Shown here: piece after piece, positions 22,540-32,756 of the stretch | Numbering within the stretch: position 1 is the first letter of the stretch | Layout of the letters: the number at the start of each line of letters is the position of its first letter | From: Heterodera schachtii | Taxonomy: Eukaryota; Nematoda; Chromadorea; Rhabditida; Heteroderidae | Reading direction: 5' to 3' | Assembly (NCBI GenBank): GCA_023374025.1 | Contig: SIJG01000070.1 | Coordinates: 62,001-126,000, forward strand | Length of the DNA stretch: 64,000 nucleotides | Program-made: the position numbers and the translations under genes | Notes under the pieces: generated by a model | The model's database searches: none | Seen by the model: the letters and a program-made list of their open reading frames with translations, nothing else | Told to the model about the DNA's origin: nothing

Positions 22540-24523
22540 CTAAAAAATTGTAGTGACTAATTGCATGGGATGTCCATTCTGCTGCTGGAGTGGTACCACT
22601 TGATTTTGATTCGGAATTTGTCTGAAGACAAATGGGAACTGCGTTTGGAATGCCTTCCGATAACCCGTACTAAATTTTAAAATTAAATTAAAAATATATT
22701 TTAATTTAAATTCGCCTCGTAAAATATAAAATGGGTCCGTTCGATGCCGCGCCAATGTTCAAAGGGATTGCAATAATTACATGACAAAACCAAGCAGTGA
22801 TCGTAGACGAAATTGAGGGTTTGATCAAAGTGACATAAACCATGTTGATGAAATAGCCACCAACATTCACAGCGATGATACAAAAAAGTGATCGGAAAGT
22901 GCGTCGATTGATCTGATCAGCGGATGACAAACCTAAACATTAATGAACATTTTTTGAATAGTGGAAATTTAATTACCATACGATTTAATTTTTATAAACG
23001 TTCCAACAAATAAATAAATAACAATTGTGATGATTAGGGATGGTAATTATATGCACATAAAATCGCAAAATATGCGCATAAAATATGCACCATTAATTGC
23101 GAAATATGCACATAAAAAGTGAAAAATATGCACATAAAATTTTCCAAATTGAGGGTGCAATTTCTCAAAATTTCTTCAAATTTGTTAAATATAAAGTAAA
23201 ATCTTCAAAAATGGCTAAATGTGGTATTAAAAATCATTTTAGGAGAAAAAAAACATGATAAAGCAAAAATTTACTCATTTTTAGCGAAAAATCAACCTAA
23301 AAAGCGAAATTTTGCTTATTTTTGACATAAATTAACCATTTTTTGAGAAAATTTAAATTTATTCAATATTTTTCGTGAAAATTTTGCTAAAAAATTATTT
23401 TTTTGGAAAATTTTCCGGTTTTGAGGTCAAAAAGGCCAATTTGTCTGTTGGGAGTCGTTCTATTAGAGGTTTTTTGGAAAAATGCCAAAATATGCACATA
23501 AAATATGCACGAAATTCCAAAATATGCACAAATATGCAAATATGCACATAAATCGCGAAATATGCACAAATAAGCAAAATATGCATATGGAAATACGTCC
23601 TAGAAGCTTCAAACCAAGCCAAAAACATGTTTTTCGTGCGTTTCAGGCCTCCCACAGTCCAGGAAAAAAATATGCATGTGCATATAATTACCAACCCTAG
23701 TGATGATTGTGAAACAAAACCACATTATTCTTTGATGAGAAGTGTCCTGAATTTGAATAATTTTAAAACAACCAATGATTAGGAATAACTTTGATAAAAT
23801 CTGTAATACATCCAGTGATCATCTGATCACCATACAAATTCATATATTGATAAAATGTAACGAGAAAATCAAAACCGAAAGCAAAGCAAATTACTGTTAC
23901 CGTAGTCAAATAGAATCGGATTTTAAGTTTGCTGTGCCTAAAAACCAAAATTTATAAATAAACTTTCATTTTTTACATTTCATCAAAAACTATTCCGATC
24001 AGTCGGTCAATGCCAGTGAATAACATTGATGGGTAAATTGCACCTAAATTCGTTAATTTACAACAAATTTTTATTAAATTTTATTATAATTTTTACCAAT
24101 TCCAAACCATGAAATAAAAGTAATCATTACGGCCAAACGATACTCAATGAAATTCTGTCCAGAAAATGCAGTGTAAACAAAAAGAAAATGGCCAGGTTGA
24201 TGAATCAATTCGAAAAAGGAGCAAAGTGCCAAAAGGTAATTAACAGTGCTACGGAATGACCTAATTAAGGCAAATTAACAGAGTTTATAAACTAATTAAT
24301 GATAATTTTTACACACTTTGTCATAATCGTTACATAAATTACAGATGAATTGAAAATCATTCCAAATGAAGCGATTAATCCAAGTATTGAAGCGCGCACC
24401 CAATAAGCGACCAGCTTGGATTTGCATCTTTGAAAGTCAAATAAAACTGAAAAAAACGAATTAATCGGCAAAATAATTAATTTGATAATCTTCACTTACT
24501 GTATCATTGTTCAAATCAGCCAT
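22540..24523 (-). pseudogene. srsx-like 7TM chemoreceptor pseudogene, split by a transposable element
   Basis: Closest paralogue of the gene at 10212-11511, with the same exon plan: MADLNNDT (24500-24523), TM1 exon, TM2-TM3, FTGIDRLIGIVF, TM4 exon with GDQMITG, TM5 exon, TM6-TM7 exon with NRRTFRSLFCIIAVNVGGYF, and C-tail GYRKAFQTQFPFVF. Three lesions are visible. Exon 2 has a 2-base gain (GTGCGCGC) that shifts the frame. The TM5 exon is interrupted by a 665-bp hAT-like element with a perfect target duplication. The last intron starts with GC instead of GT, as in the paralogue. It is not translatable as it stands. Confidence 0.8.
23035..23699. mobile_element. hAT-like element inserted in a receptor exon, 665 bp
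   Basis: Terminal inverted repeats of 24 bp with one mismatch begin TAGGG(A/T)TGGTAATTATAT. The target duplication GTGATGAT is perfect (23027-23034 and 23700-23707). The body is rich in AATATGCACATAAAATATGC repeats and codes for nothing. It splits the TM5 exon of the receptor pseudogene. Removing it restores continuity with the paralogue, so the insertion is younger than the duplication that produced the pair. Confidence 0.9.
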
Positions 24524-26405
24524 TCTGATCACAATTAATTATGTTAATTAAAACCTTCTTTCAAAAAACTTTAATTTTTTTAAATAGAATTACTGCTCGA
24601 ACAGCAAAAAAGTGCCAAAAATAACGCAAATGCTTATTGATGAACCCGGTGGGTGCCTAACGTGCGCAGCCAGTGAAATTTTGTAAATTTGTTAGAAATT
24701 GTTCAAATTTGCAAAAAATGTTATTTTAGTTTTGATAATGAATCCCTATTACCAGCGAAGGAACAGACTAAAAAAAGGGATCAAAAAATATATACGTCTC
24801 ACTAAAAGTTGAACGGTGCCATGAAATAATTTTACTTTGCAATAATTATGAAAAAAATACCAATTTTAAATTTTAAAGAAAATAATCCATCAGACATGAA
24901 AATACAAATTGATCCATTATAATAAATTCATCATTTTTTTCCTTTTGGGCCAAATGAATTGTCTTATTCTATTCGCAAACATTTTGAAAACTATATTAAT
25001 ATGGAAATTTAAATTTTCGTTCCTTACAAAAAAAAAACAGGCCTAAAAAATTTTAAACTGACTTTATTTTTAGAATTTTTTGAATCTGTTGTTAACAAAA
25101 ATTTGTCAACAAAAATTCATTTCTCACTAAAATCGGTCCAAAATTTTTCAAACTTTCCAATGGAAGGGACTATCTGAGACGCCAGCAAAGACCCCTTCTT
25201 CAAATGGTTCGTAAAATCCGCCATTTGAGCGATTTTTCGACAAAATATGGCATAACTTAAGATGCAATTAAATTTTACATTCTTGGTATCATTCAATAGC
25301 GCAGATTTTTCTTTATTTGCCTGCAAAATTAAAAAAATTTCTATTTCAGCCATAATTTGGTTAAATTTGGTAATTTTATTTGAAATTTTGCAAGTTAATA
25401 GAGAAAAGCTTGACTATCGAATGATACCAAGAATATAAAATTTTGTTACTTTTAAGCAAAGTTTTATACCATGTTTTGTCGAAAAATTAGCTAAAATAGC
25501 GGATTTTTCAACTAGAAGACTCGAAGCATTTATCAATCCACACACTTAGATTCGTAAAAATTTGAAAAATCAAATAATTTGTCAAAAAATGAAAATAAAA
25601 TAATCTCTAAGTTTTTGATTTTTCATTTTTGGCCACAAGTTTTTATTGGTATTATATATCCGTTTTAGTTGGGATAAAGCGATAAAAAAAGTTCAGAAAG
25701 AATAACTTAGCAAATGAATTTCTTTTCTGCCTTAGTTGCTTTTTACCGAGATTTTCTCTTATTTTTTTTTGAAATGAGTTTGTTTATAATTTGGAAAATG
25801 AATTTAAGAGAGGCGGAACAATGCCATAATGGCTTAAATGGCGTGCAGCGGTGCCATGTTTGTGAAATTGTCCCAGCGAATTCATGCAATTGAAAATGTA
25901 ATTCAAATAGTGACACTAATTAATTCTTTTGAAAATGCCGTGCCAAAAACTTTTTTGTTTCCATTGCCGAAGCCATTATGTTCATTCAGAAGTAATAATT
26001 TATCATTTAAACAAAGCCATGAAATAATGTAAAAAAAATGCCAACAATGTAAAAAAAAACAATCATGAATGAACAATAAAACATGAAGGTGAAAAGTCAA
26101 AAAGGAGTTTAATAGAACGAACAAATCCAACAATTTAATTAGCTAAAAAATTGTGAGCAACTTTTAATGAAGCTAAAAACTAGGGCTCGGAATTATATGT
26201 AAATACAGTAAGAGATGTTTGCTCGTCTCGTGTTTCGTATTCGCGTGTTTTTAGGGCGTCTCGTATCTCATACTTTGGCACGAAGCACAAGTTTTTCATG
26301 CACTGGTGGGAATGGGACCGGGTCTGACAAAGAAAAAAATTATTTATTGGAAATTTTTTAGGAAGATAGATAAATTTAAATCCATGAAACAGTTACAGTT
26401 AAACA
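24524..26405. other. Gene-free region with dispersed repeat pieces
   Basis: Contains pieces of the AAAATTTTGCAAGTTAATAGAG / CTATCGAATGATACCAAG family (about 25380-25450) and, at 26185-26280, a truncated element beginning TAGGGCTCGGAATTATAT with TCTCGT words. The frame starting MACSGAMFVKLSQ (25838) has no supporting evidence as a gene. Confidence 0.4.
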
Positions 26406-27003
26406 CAGGGCTCCCAACTGAAAATTTTCAAAATCAACATTTGGCCTGCAAAAAATCAGCATTTTGGTGAATTTTATTCCAAATTTATAAAACCCAATAA
26501 AAAGGTTTTTTGTGCGGCGCGCTTTATCCAAAATTTTAAACAGATTTTCACTGAAAATTGTGAATTTATTAGTTAAATTTTGGAAATTTCAGGGGAATTT
26601 TAGGGTCCGGTTGAGCGATAGCCAAAAATAGCCATTTTGAGATTGTTCCAACAATCAGCATAAATAAGCAAATATTGAAAATTTAGCGCTTTAAAGTCAT
26701 AAATTTACTGAAAAATGGAGAAACTAATTAGTTAATAAACAATAAAGCAATAAAATTTCTAGGGAATAAAACACACACACAGAAAAATCAACATATCGCC
26801 CTAAATTTGAAAATTTGGTACCTTTTTGGTAGCGGTTTTACAGAAAACGGCTATTTTTGTGGATTTTTTCCAAAAATCAGCATAAAACAGCAAATTTTCT
26901 CAAGAAGCAGCAAAAATCAGCAAATCTCATCTCACAAAAAAACCAGCTTTGACCCCTAGAAATCAGCAAAATGCTTACAAAATCAGCAGAGTTGGGAGCC
27001 ATG
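26406..27003. mobile_element. hAT-like inverted-repeat element, 598 bp
   Basis: The left end CAGGGCTCCCAACT and the complement of the right end CATGGCTCCCAACT form inverted repeats with one mismatch. A perfect 8-bp target duplication GTTAAACA lies at 26398-26405 and 27004-27011. The body is non-coding, with repeated AAATCAGCA(T/A)A words. It belongs to the same end-type family as the element at 42023-42544. Confidence 0.9.
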
Positions 27004-27011
27004 GTTAAACA

Positions 27012-27443
27012 TGTAGCTAAATGACTAAACTTTGATTCATTCGTTCTTGAATTAGTGCTCTGGTTCTACCCACACAACAGTGAATAAAATTTATTTTCAT
27101 TTTTTATTTTGTAAAATTTTTATTAAAATAAGTTACAGTTTTTTTTTTATTGAATTAACATTAATTACTTGATTTTTTCTACCAACAAAAATGATTTAAA
27201 AAAGAATAATTCTTTATTTTTTTAAATTTATCCTAAAAATATTCAAATTGATTTTTTTAGGTATAAATTCGTTTAACAATTTGGCCAAAATTTCCGAATA
27301 TTTGGTCAGCACCTATAGTTTTTTAATTTGTCCAAAATCAAAAAACTCGTTGTTTTTTAGACAAAATCGGTTAACAAAAACAATTAAAATTTCAATGTTT
27401 TATACGGCGGCGCTTATCGAAACAGCGGGCTCACTCCATCCAC
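27012..27443. other. AT-rich spacer between two inverted-repeat elements
   Basis: No exon recognised. Confidence 0.4.
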
Positions 27444-27981
27444 GGCTCCCGGTAAATTGGACACCGGAAAATTGGACACCAGAAAATTGGACACCGAAAA
27501 TTGGACACTAGAAAATTGGACACTAATGGAAAATTGGACACCGGAAAATTGGACACTAAGCTTGATAAATGGAGGTAAATATTGTTATCATTATTTTTTT
27601 TAACACCAGCAAAATAAAACCATCATATCATTCATAAAGAAAAAAAAAGTTTTGTTTTAGATAGGGTCCCATTTTTCGTTGACTTGGCTACTTGACCAAT
27701 GATTGCCCATTTTTGTGCAATTTTTTGGCACCTTGGCCAATAATCGTGCATACTGAAACTGATACACTATAAGTGTCACAATTCATTAATCAATTTACCC
27801 TAGAAAAATTTATTTTTTACTTAATTCCTGTGTTTATTTTTTTTTAAATAGGAATTTGGTGTCCAGTTTTCCGGTGTCCAATTTTCCTTTGGTGTCCAAA
27901 TTCCGGCAATGTCCATTTTTTCCGCTTGGTGTCCAATTTTCCGGTGTCCAATTTTCCGGTGTCCAATTTACCGGTCCTCCT
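27444..27981. mobile_element. Inverted-repeat element with minisatellite arms, 538 bp
   Basis: Both ends consist of a 15-17-bp tandem repeat, (A)AATTGGACACCGGAA, in opposite orientation (27452-27556 and 27855-27975), beside a GGCTCCCGGTAAATTGG / GGACCGGTAAATTGG end. An exact 8-bp duplication CCATCCAC flanks the element (27436-27443, 27982-27989). The interior (27557-27850) is AT-rich and non-coding. Translation gives WTPENWTPENW repeats on both strands, which is a by-product of the minisatellite. An 8-bp duplication suggests hAT-type transposition. Confidence 0.75.
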
Positions 27982-28394
27982 CCATCCACTAGAGAATTTT
28001 TGAAAAAATTAATGAGCAGAAACATTTAATGTTTGTTAGATATTTCTACTAAATAAGTGGATTTTTGGAAATTGTAAATATCAGGTAAATTTCTCAATTT
28101 TTAAATTTATCATAAAAAAATTAAAAAAAAATAATTATTTGTTTTTCAATGTTTGTTTATTAAAAAAATTTTTTATTTATAATGTACATATTTCCTGAAA
28201 ATTATTTTTCTTCGATAGGGACCGATTACGTGGAATTTCTATGTTTTGGCTAACATCATAACACCGAGTAAAACCTGGGCTATCGAACGATATCAAAAAT
28301 GTAAAATTTTGTTACCTTTTAAGCAAAACCCATACAGTATTTTGTCTAAAATAGTTCGAAAACTCGGCCCAAAGTGGTTTCCGCCAAAAAATTC

Positions 28395-28790
28395 TTTCGG
28401 ATTCGTGCGTCACAGTGAATCGAAGGCGATCAGCTAATTACACACTTTGCGGTCCTTTCTGAAACGAAAAAAAAATTTAAAAAATCCAATTATTAAACTT
28501 TAATTACATTGTTGTAATTGTGACCAAAATGAGGGAAAGGTTGAAAATGATTGAAACCAGTGTAAAATGTTTGGCAACATAATCCATGCGATCATTGGAG
28601 AAATGATTGGGTATTTCCCATAGAAAATGAGCACATTATCCCGATAAAAATCCGACTGAAATTTATAATTATTTAAATTACCCGTTAAATTAAAAATGTC
28701 TTTTTTTTTATCGCCGCAACATGTGCCACTTTGAACTGATAGGCACATTTTTCCACCACAAATTGGTGCGTCATTGAGCTGAAAAGCCAT
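28395..28790 (-). pseudogene. Chemoreceptor gene fragment
   Basis: A minus-strand block reads KHFTLVSIIFNLSLILVTITT (TM1, about 28503-28565) then, after a GTAATT...TTTCAG intron, KDRKVCN followed by a stop where the paralogue at 6.9-7.2 kb has Trp, then LIAFDSL and another stop. It is a 5' fragment of that receptor type, disabled by at least two nonsense changes, with TM3 onward missing. Confidence 0.55.
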
Positions 28791-28913
28791 TCGAAAAGTG
28801 TGACATTTTGCGACGCTTCCAAATGTATAAATTTTGCCGTTTAATTATTTGAATCATAATTGGCGGTTGTGGTGATGCTCAAATAATCACAAATTTCGTT
28901 ATTGTCACTCATT

Positions 28914-29475
28914 TATGGTATTCAAATGCTTTAGAAACTGAAAATTTCTTCGAAATTTTATATTTAAAAAAAGTTATAAAATAAAGAGGGAAATTTCGGC
29001 TCATATTTCCTTTAAAATGGCTATTTAACCTTGGATTTATGTAAAATTTAATTAATGACTCATTTTCATGTTCATTTGTTAATGCTTAATTTTTAATTTG
29101 TTTTCAAATAAATTGTCGTTGAAAGTGTAATAAAATTATTTTATCATTGCATAAAAAGGAACTTTTCTTTCATTTTTTTTTCTAATGTCAGTGTTTTAAT
29201 AACAAAAAAAAAAATCCCTTAAAGTTTGCCCTTTTTATGAATTAATTTGTTAAATTCACAATTAAATAAAACAGACAGAAAGTTTCATTTAGTTGATTTG
29301 AATAAATAGTGTAATTTCATTAATTAATTGGCAGGTGAATTGTTGCGATTATTGGAATTGTTTTCATTGCTACTTTTTGGCTATAAAATTGATTATAAAA
29401 TGGAAGAGAGAAGACTAAAATCTCATTATTCATCATATTGCCATTGGCTTTAAATTTATTAAAATATTTTTCAAA
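28914..29475. other. Upstream region of the intact receptor gene
   Basis: AT-rich; no exon or clear regulatory motif could be identified. Confidence 0.3.
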
Positions 29476-31107
29476 ATGAATGACACAACGAACAATACGG
29501 TATTATCATTAATTGAAGTAATTAAAATATTTTTAATTTTTTCAGTTTTATTTGGCTTTCAAAGAAGTTAATCCCAGCTGGTCTTTGATTGGATGCGCAC
29601 TAACTTATGGAATCATTGCCTTATTTGGAATCATTTTCAATTCTTTTGTCATTGCCGTAACATTCTTAACAAAGTACTTTCGATAATGAATGTAATTAAA
29701 GCTAGGGTAATTAACGTTCGACGGTTATTAACCGGTACCTCCGGTTTACGGTTAATTAAAAATTAAAATTTTGGCGAAATAAACCTTTCTTTTGGTGAAA
29801 CGCAAAATAATCTTAAAATAGTCGATAATTTAATTCCTCGAAAGAGATAGCATTTTTAAGGGTGTATTTTTAAAACCGAAGTAACCAAAAATTGAAAAAC
29901 CGGTACCCCAGATTTTCGGTTTCGATTTTGGCCCAAAAAAGGCGGTTTTCGGTTTAGGTTTGGTTAAACGACAGTGCACTACTACCCTAATTACAACTAC
30001 AGAAACTATGTATAAAAATATCAATTTTTATTGAATCCTAATTAAGGTCATTCCGTGGCACCGTTAATTTCCTTTTGGCACTTTACTCCTTTTTTGAACT
30101 GGTTCATCAGCTTGGTCATTTTCTGTTTGTGTACACCGCATTTTCTGGACAAAATTTCATTGAGTATCGATTAGCAGCAAAAATGTTATTCATTCCTGTG
30201 ATTGGACTTGGTAATTTTTATAATGGGTGATGATATGTTATTATAGAAATATTTTTAATAATTAAAATTCAGGGGGAATTGTTCCGACGATGTTTTTCAC
30301 TGGCATTGACCGACTGATTGGAATTGTTTTTTCGGAATTGTATACTAATTAGATCATTAATAAATTTTTAATTAATTAATTTTCAGTCACGATAACCTTA
30401 AAATGCGACTGTATTTGGCACTGTTAACAATTCTTTGTGTGTCCAATGGTTTCTGCTTCTCTATTCCAATGTACCAATATGCAATTAGTGACGGTGATCA
30501 GATGATCACCGGATCATATACCGATTTTTTAAAGGTTCAATATTATTTATTTTATAATAAATATTAATATTTTAAATGGTTTTTAGAGCGCGCCTGTTTT
30601 TGATACGATTAGTTTTTTGCTTATTCCAATGACTTGCATCATTTACCTGCTTCTTGGAATTGCAGTACGCATAAAAGCTTCAGGTAAACAAGTCCTTTGA
30701 TCAAATTTATGCCATTAATTTGCCTAATTAACTCTTTTTTTATAGGTTTGCCGTCCGCCGATTCGTTAAATCGTCGCACTTTTCGCGCACTTTTTTGCAT
30801 TATTTCTGTTAACATCGGCGGCTATTTCTTTTCATTAATTTGTTACATTCGGTTAATTCCCACAATTTCATCTCCAATCACTGCGTGGTTTTGCCATGCA
30901 ATTACCGCAATTCCTTTGAACATTGGCGCAGCGTCAAACGGACCCATTTTATATTTTACGAGGTATTTTTAATTAAAAAATATTTCAAAAATTTATTTTA
31001 TTTTTAGCACGGAGTATCGGCAAGCATTCCAAACGGTGTTTCCATTTGTTTTCAACCGAATTTCAAATCCAAATCAAGTTATTCCATTGCACAATGTGCC
31101 TCATTAG
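29476..31107 (+). CDS. srsx-like 7TM chemoreceptor, intact
   Basis: Eight exons with matching phases: 29476-29499 (MNDTTNNT), 29546-29673 (FYLAFKEVNPSWSLIG, TM1), 30047-30211 (FRGTVNFLLALYSFFE, TM2-TM3), 30273-30339 (FFTGIDRLIGIVFSE), 30387-30534 (TM4, ending GDQMITGSYTDFLK), 30587-30683 (TM5), 30746-30962 (NRRTFRALFCIISVNIGGYF, TM6, and ASNGPILYFTR, TM7), 31008-31107 (TEYRQAFQTVFPFVF to NVPH). All introns are GT-AG. The product is about 330 aa with seven hydrophobic segments and a short cytoplasmic tail, as expected for a nematode chemosensory GPCR at the cell surface. Intron 2 is lengthened by a hAT-like element. It is the best reference model for the pseudogenes in the window. Confidence 0.8.
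29703..29989. mobile_element. hAT-like element in receptor intron 2
   Basis: Starts TAGGGTA and ends TACCCTA. The interior is rich in CGGTT(T/A)/AACCG words resembling the CCGAAAA block at 3570-3740. Flanks ATTAAAGC and ATTACAAC match at six of eight positions, a decayed target duplication. Non-coding. Confidence 0.6.
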
Positions 31108-32594
31108 GCGCCACACAATGATTTGTACAAATTGAGTACAGTTATCAGGCCCATCATTAATTGGCACAGAAATTGATACCCCGCGTTCCTTGGCCTAGTG
31201 AACCAAAATCACACAAATTCTCGATATTTTTGATTATTAGACAAATTGTATTATAAAGAAAAAGATGCCAAACTCTAAAACACTTTATTTGTCAGTCAAA
31301 TTTAATAATTTGTTATGATTTATAGTGTTTGATAATCCATGAAACTTGCAAATTTTCAAGAAACTTAGCTGAGACACAAAAAAAAAGTTATGGCCAAAAA
31401 CCTCAATAATTTTTTTGGTCACTTAAGAAAAAAAAGAAGCTATAACGCTTCAAGTTTGGCGGTGCCAAAATGCCCGCGCCAAAGTGACACCGAATGTTTT
31501 TTTTGGTTCCATTTTAGCTGTGTTTGCTTTGTATTATGACAAAAATGTGGTGGCGAGAAAGCAATAAGGTCCAGGCGAGTGGGTACACTTCAACTCGCCG
31601 ACGCCGACTCGCCCATAAATTGTGCAAAAAATTAATGAAAAATTTAAATTTTTTAAATGCTAAATAAAATTTAGCCGCAGACAAAAAATTAAAATTTGAA
31701 AAATAGGGAAAAAATGTTGGAATTGTTGGAACCAAATAGGGAAGAAACGAGTCAATGTCAACTCGTATAAAAGACAATTTGACAATAAAAATTTCGAAAT
31801 CGCCTATACTTATGCCTAAAGCTTAGGCCTAGCCTAAGCCATTGTACGAGTTAATATTTATGTAAAATTTATTATTTTTTATTATTGATAAATTTTGTCA
31901 TTTTCAAAATAGTTCATTTTTTTCGTTAATCTTAGAAATAATGAACAATTATCATTGTAAAATAAGTATAAGTTCATTAATGAGTCATGGAATAGAAATG
32001 CTCATGATATCAGTCCTGGCGCGGGATGGGATCTCGCGCAAGATTTTGTGGCATCCCAATCAGCAATCCTACATTTTTTGGAAATTGAGAGTTTTGCGGG
32101 TGCGCGATTAATCCCCGTGGGATCCGGTACAGCAAAAATTTTGAGTTCCAATCCCGTGCGGAATCCGCAAATCTGATTTTTTGTGGGGGATCCCGAATTC
32201 ACTCTTAAAAGTGCAGCTGCCAATTCTGAGTGGAATATGTCGAAATTCTCACTGTTAAGTAATTACACCGGCATTTGTATTAATGATTGAATTATATAAA
32301 AGTAAAATTGATAACAATGGTTAATTGATCTTTTCGTTTTATACAGCATAAAATACAGTGAACAAAAGTTTAATAAAATGTTAAAACTTTTAACTGACAA
32401 TTGGGTACGGTGTTAGAGGCGTCTGTTAAATTTTATTGTTTTAACAAAATAATTACCTAATTAAATTGTAAAATTGAAGCAGATATTATGATTACAAAAA
32501 CCTGCATAATCGACTATCAGCCATTGGGTTTTTTAATTTCTATAATGAAAATTGTTTAAAACTTGGCACATTTTAGCTAATATATTTACACACT
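31108..32594. other. Gene-free region with dispersed repeats
   Basis: Includes a GCCAAAATGCCCGCGCCAAAG stretch (about 31466), also present at 3178, and a GCGGGAT/ATCCCGC-rich block (32015-32200) that recurs at 33250-33360. No exon supported. Confidence 0.4.
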
Positions 32595-32690
32595 AAAAAT
32601 GGAATTTACAAAATAAAAAATGGAATTTACATAATAAAAATGAAATTTACATAATAAAAAAATGAAATTTACATAATAAAAAATAGAATC
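32595..32690 (+). repeat. Tandem repeat, about 22-bp unit
   Basis: Five imperfect copies of AAAATG(G)AATTTACATAATAA. Confidence 0.85.
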
Positions 32691-32756
32691 GACCGATATA
32701 ATAAATGCAAAAACCAACGTTTTCTTCGGCTAAAAAACCGAAAATATACAATAATT

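Noticed and set aside
23387..23700. Overlapping frames with CIFAYLHICAY-like repeats
   Set aside because: Translations of the AATATGCACATA repeats in the hAT-like element.
27248..28025. WTPENW repeat proteins on both strands
   Set aside because: Produced by the minisatellite arms of an inverted-repeat element with target duplication.
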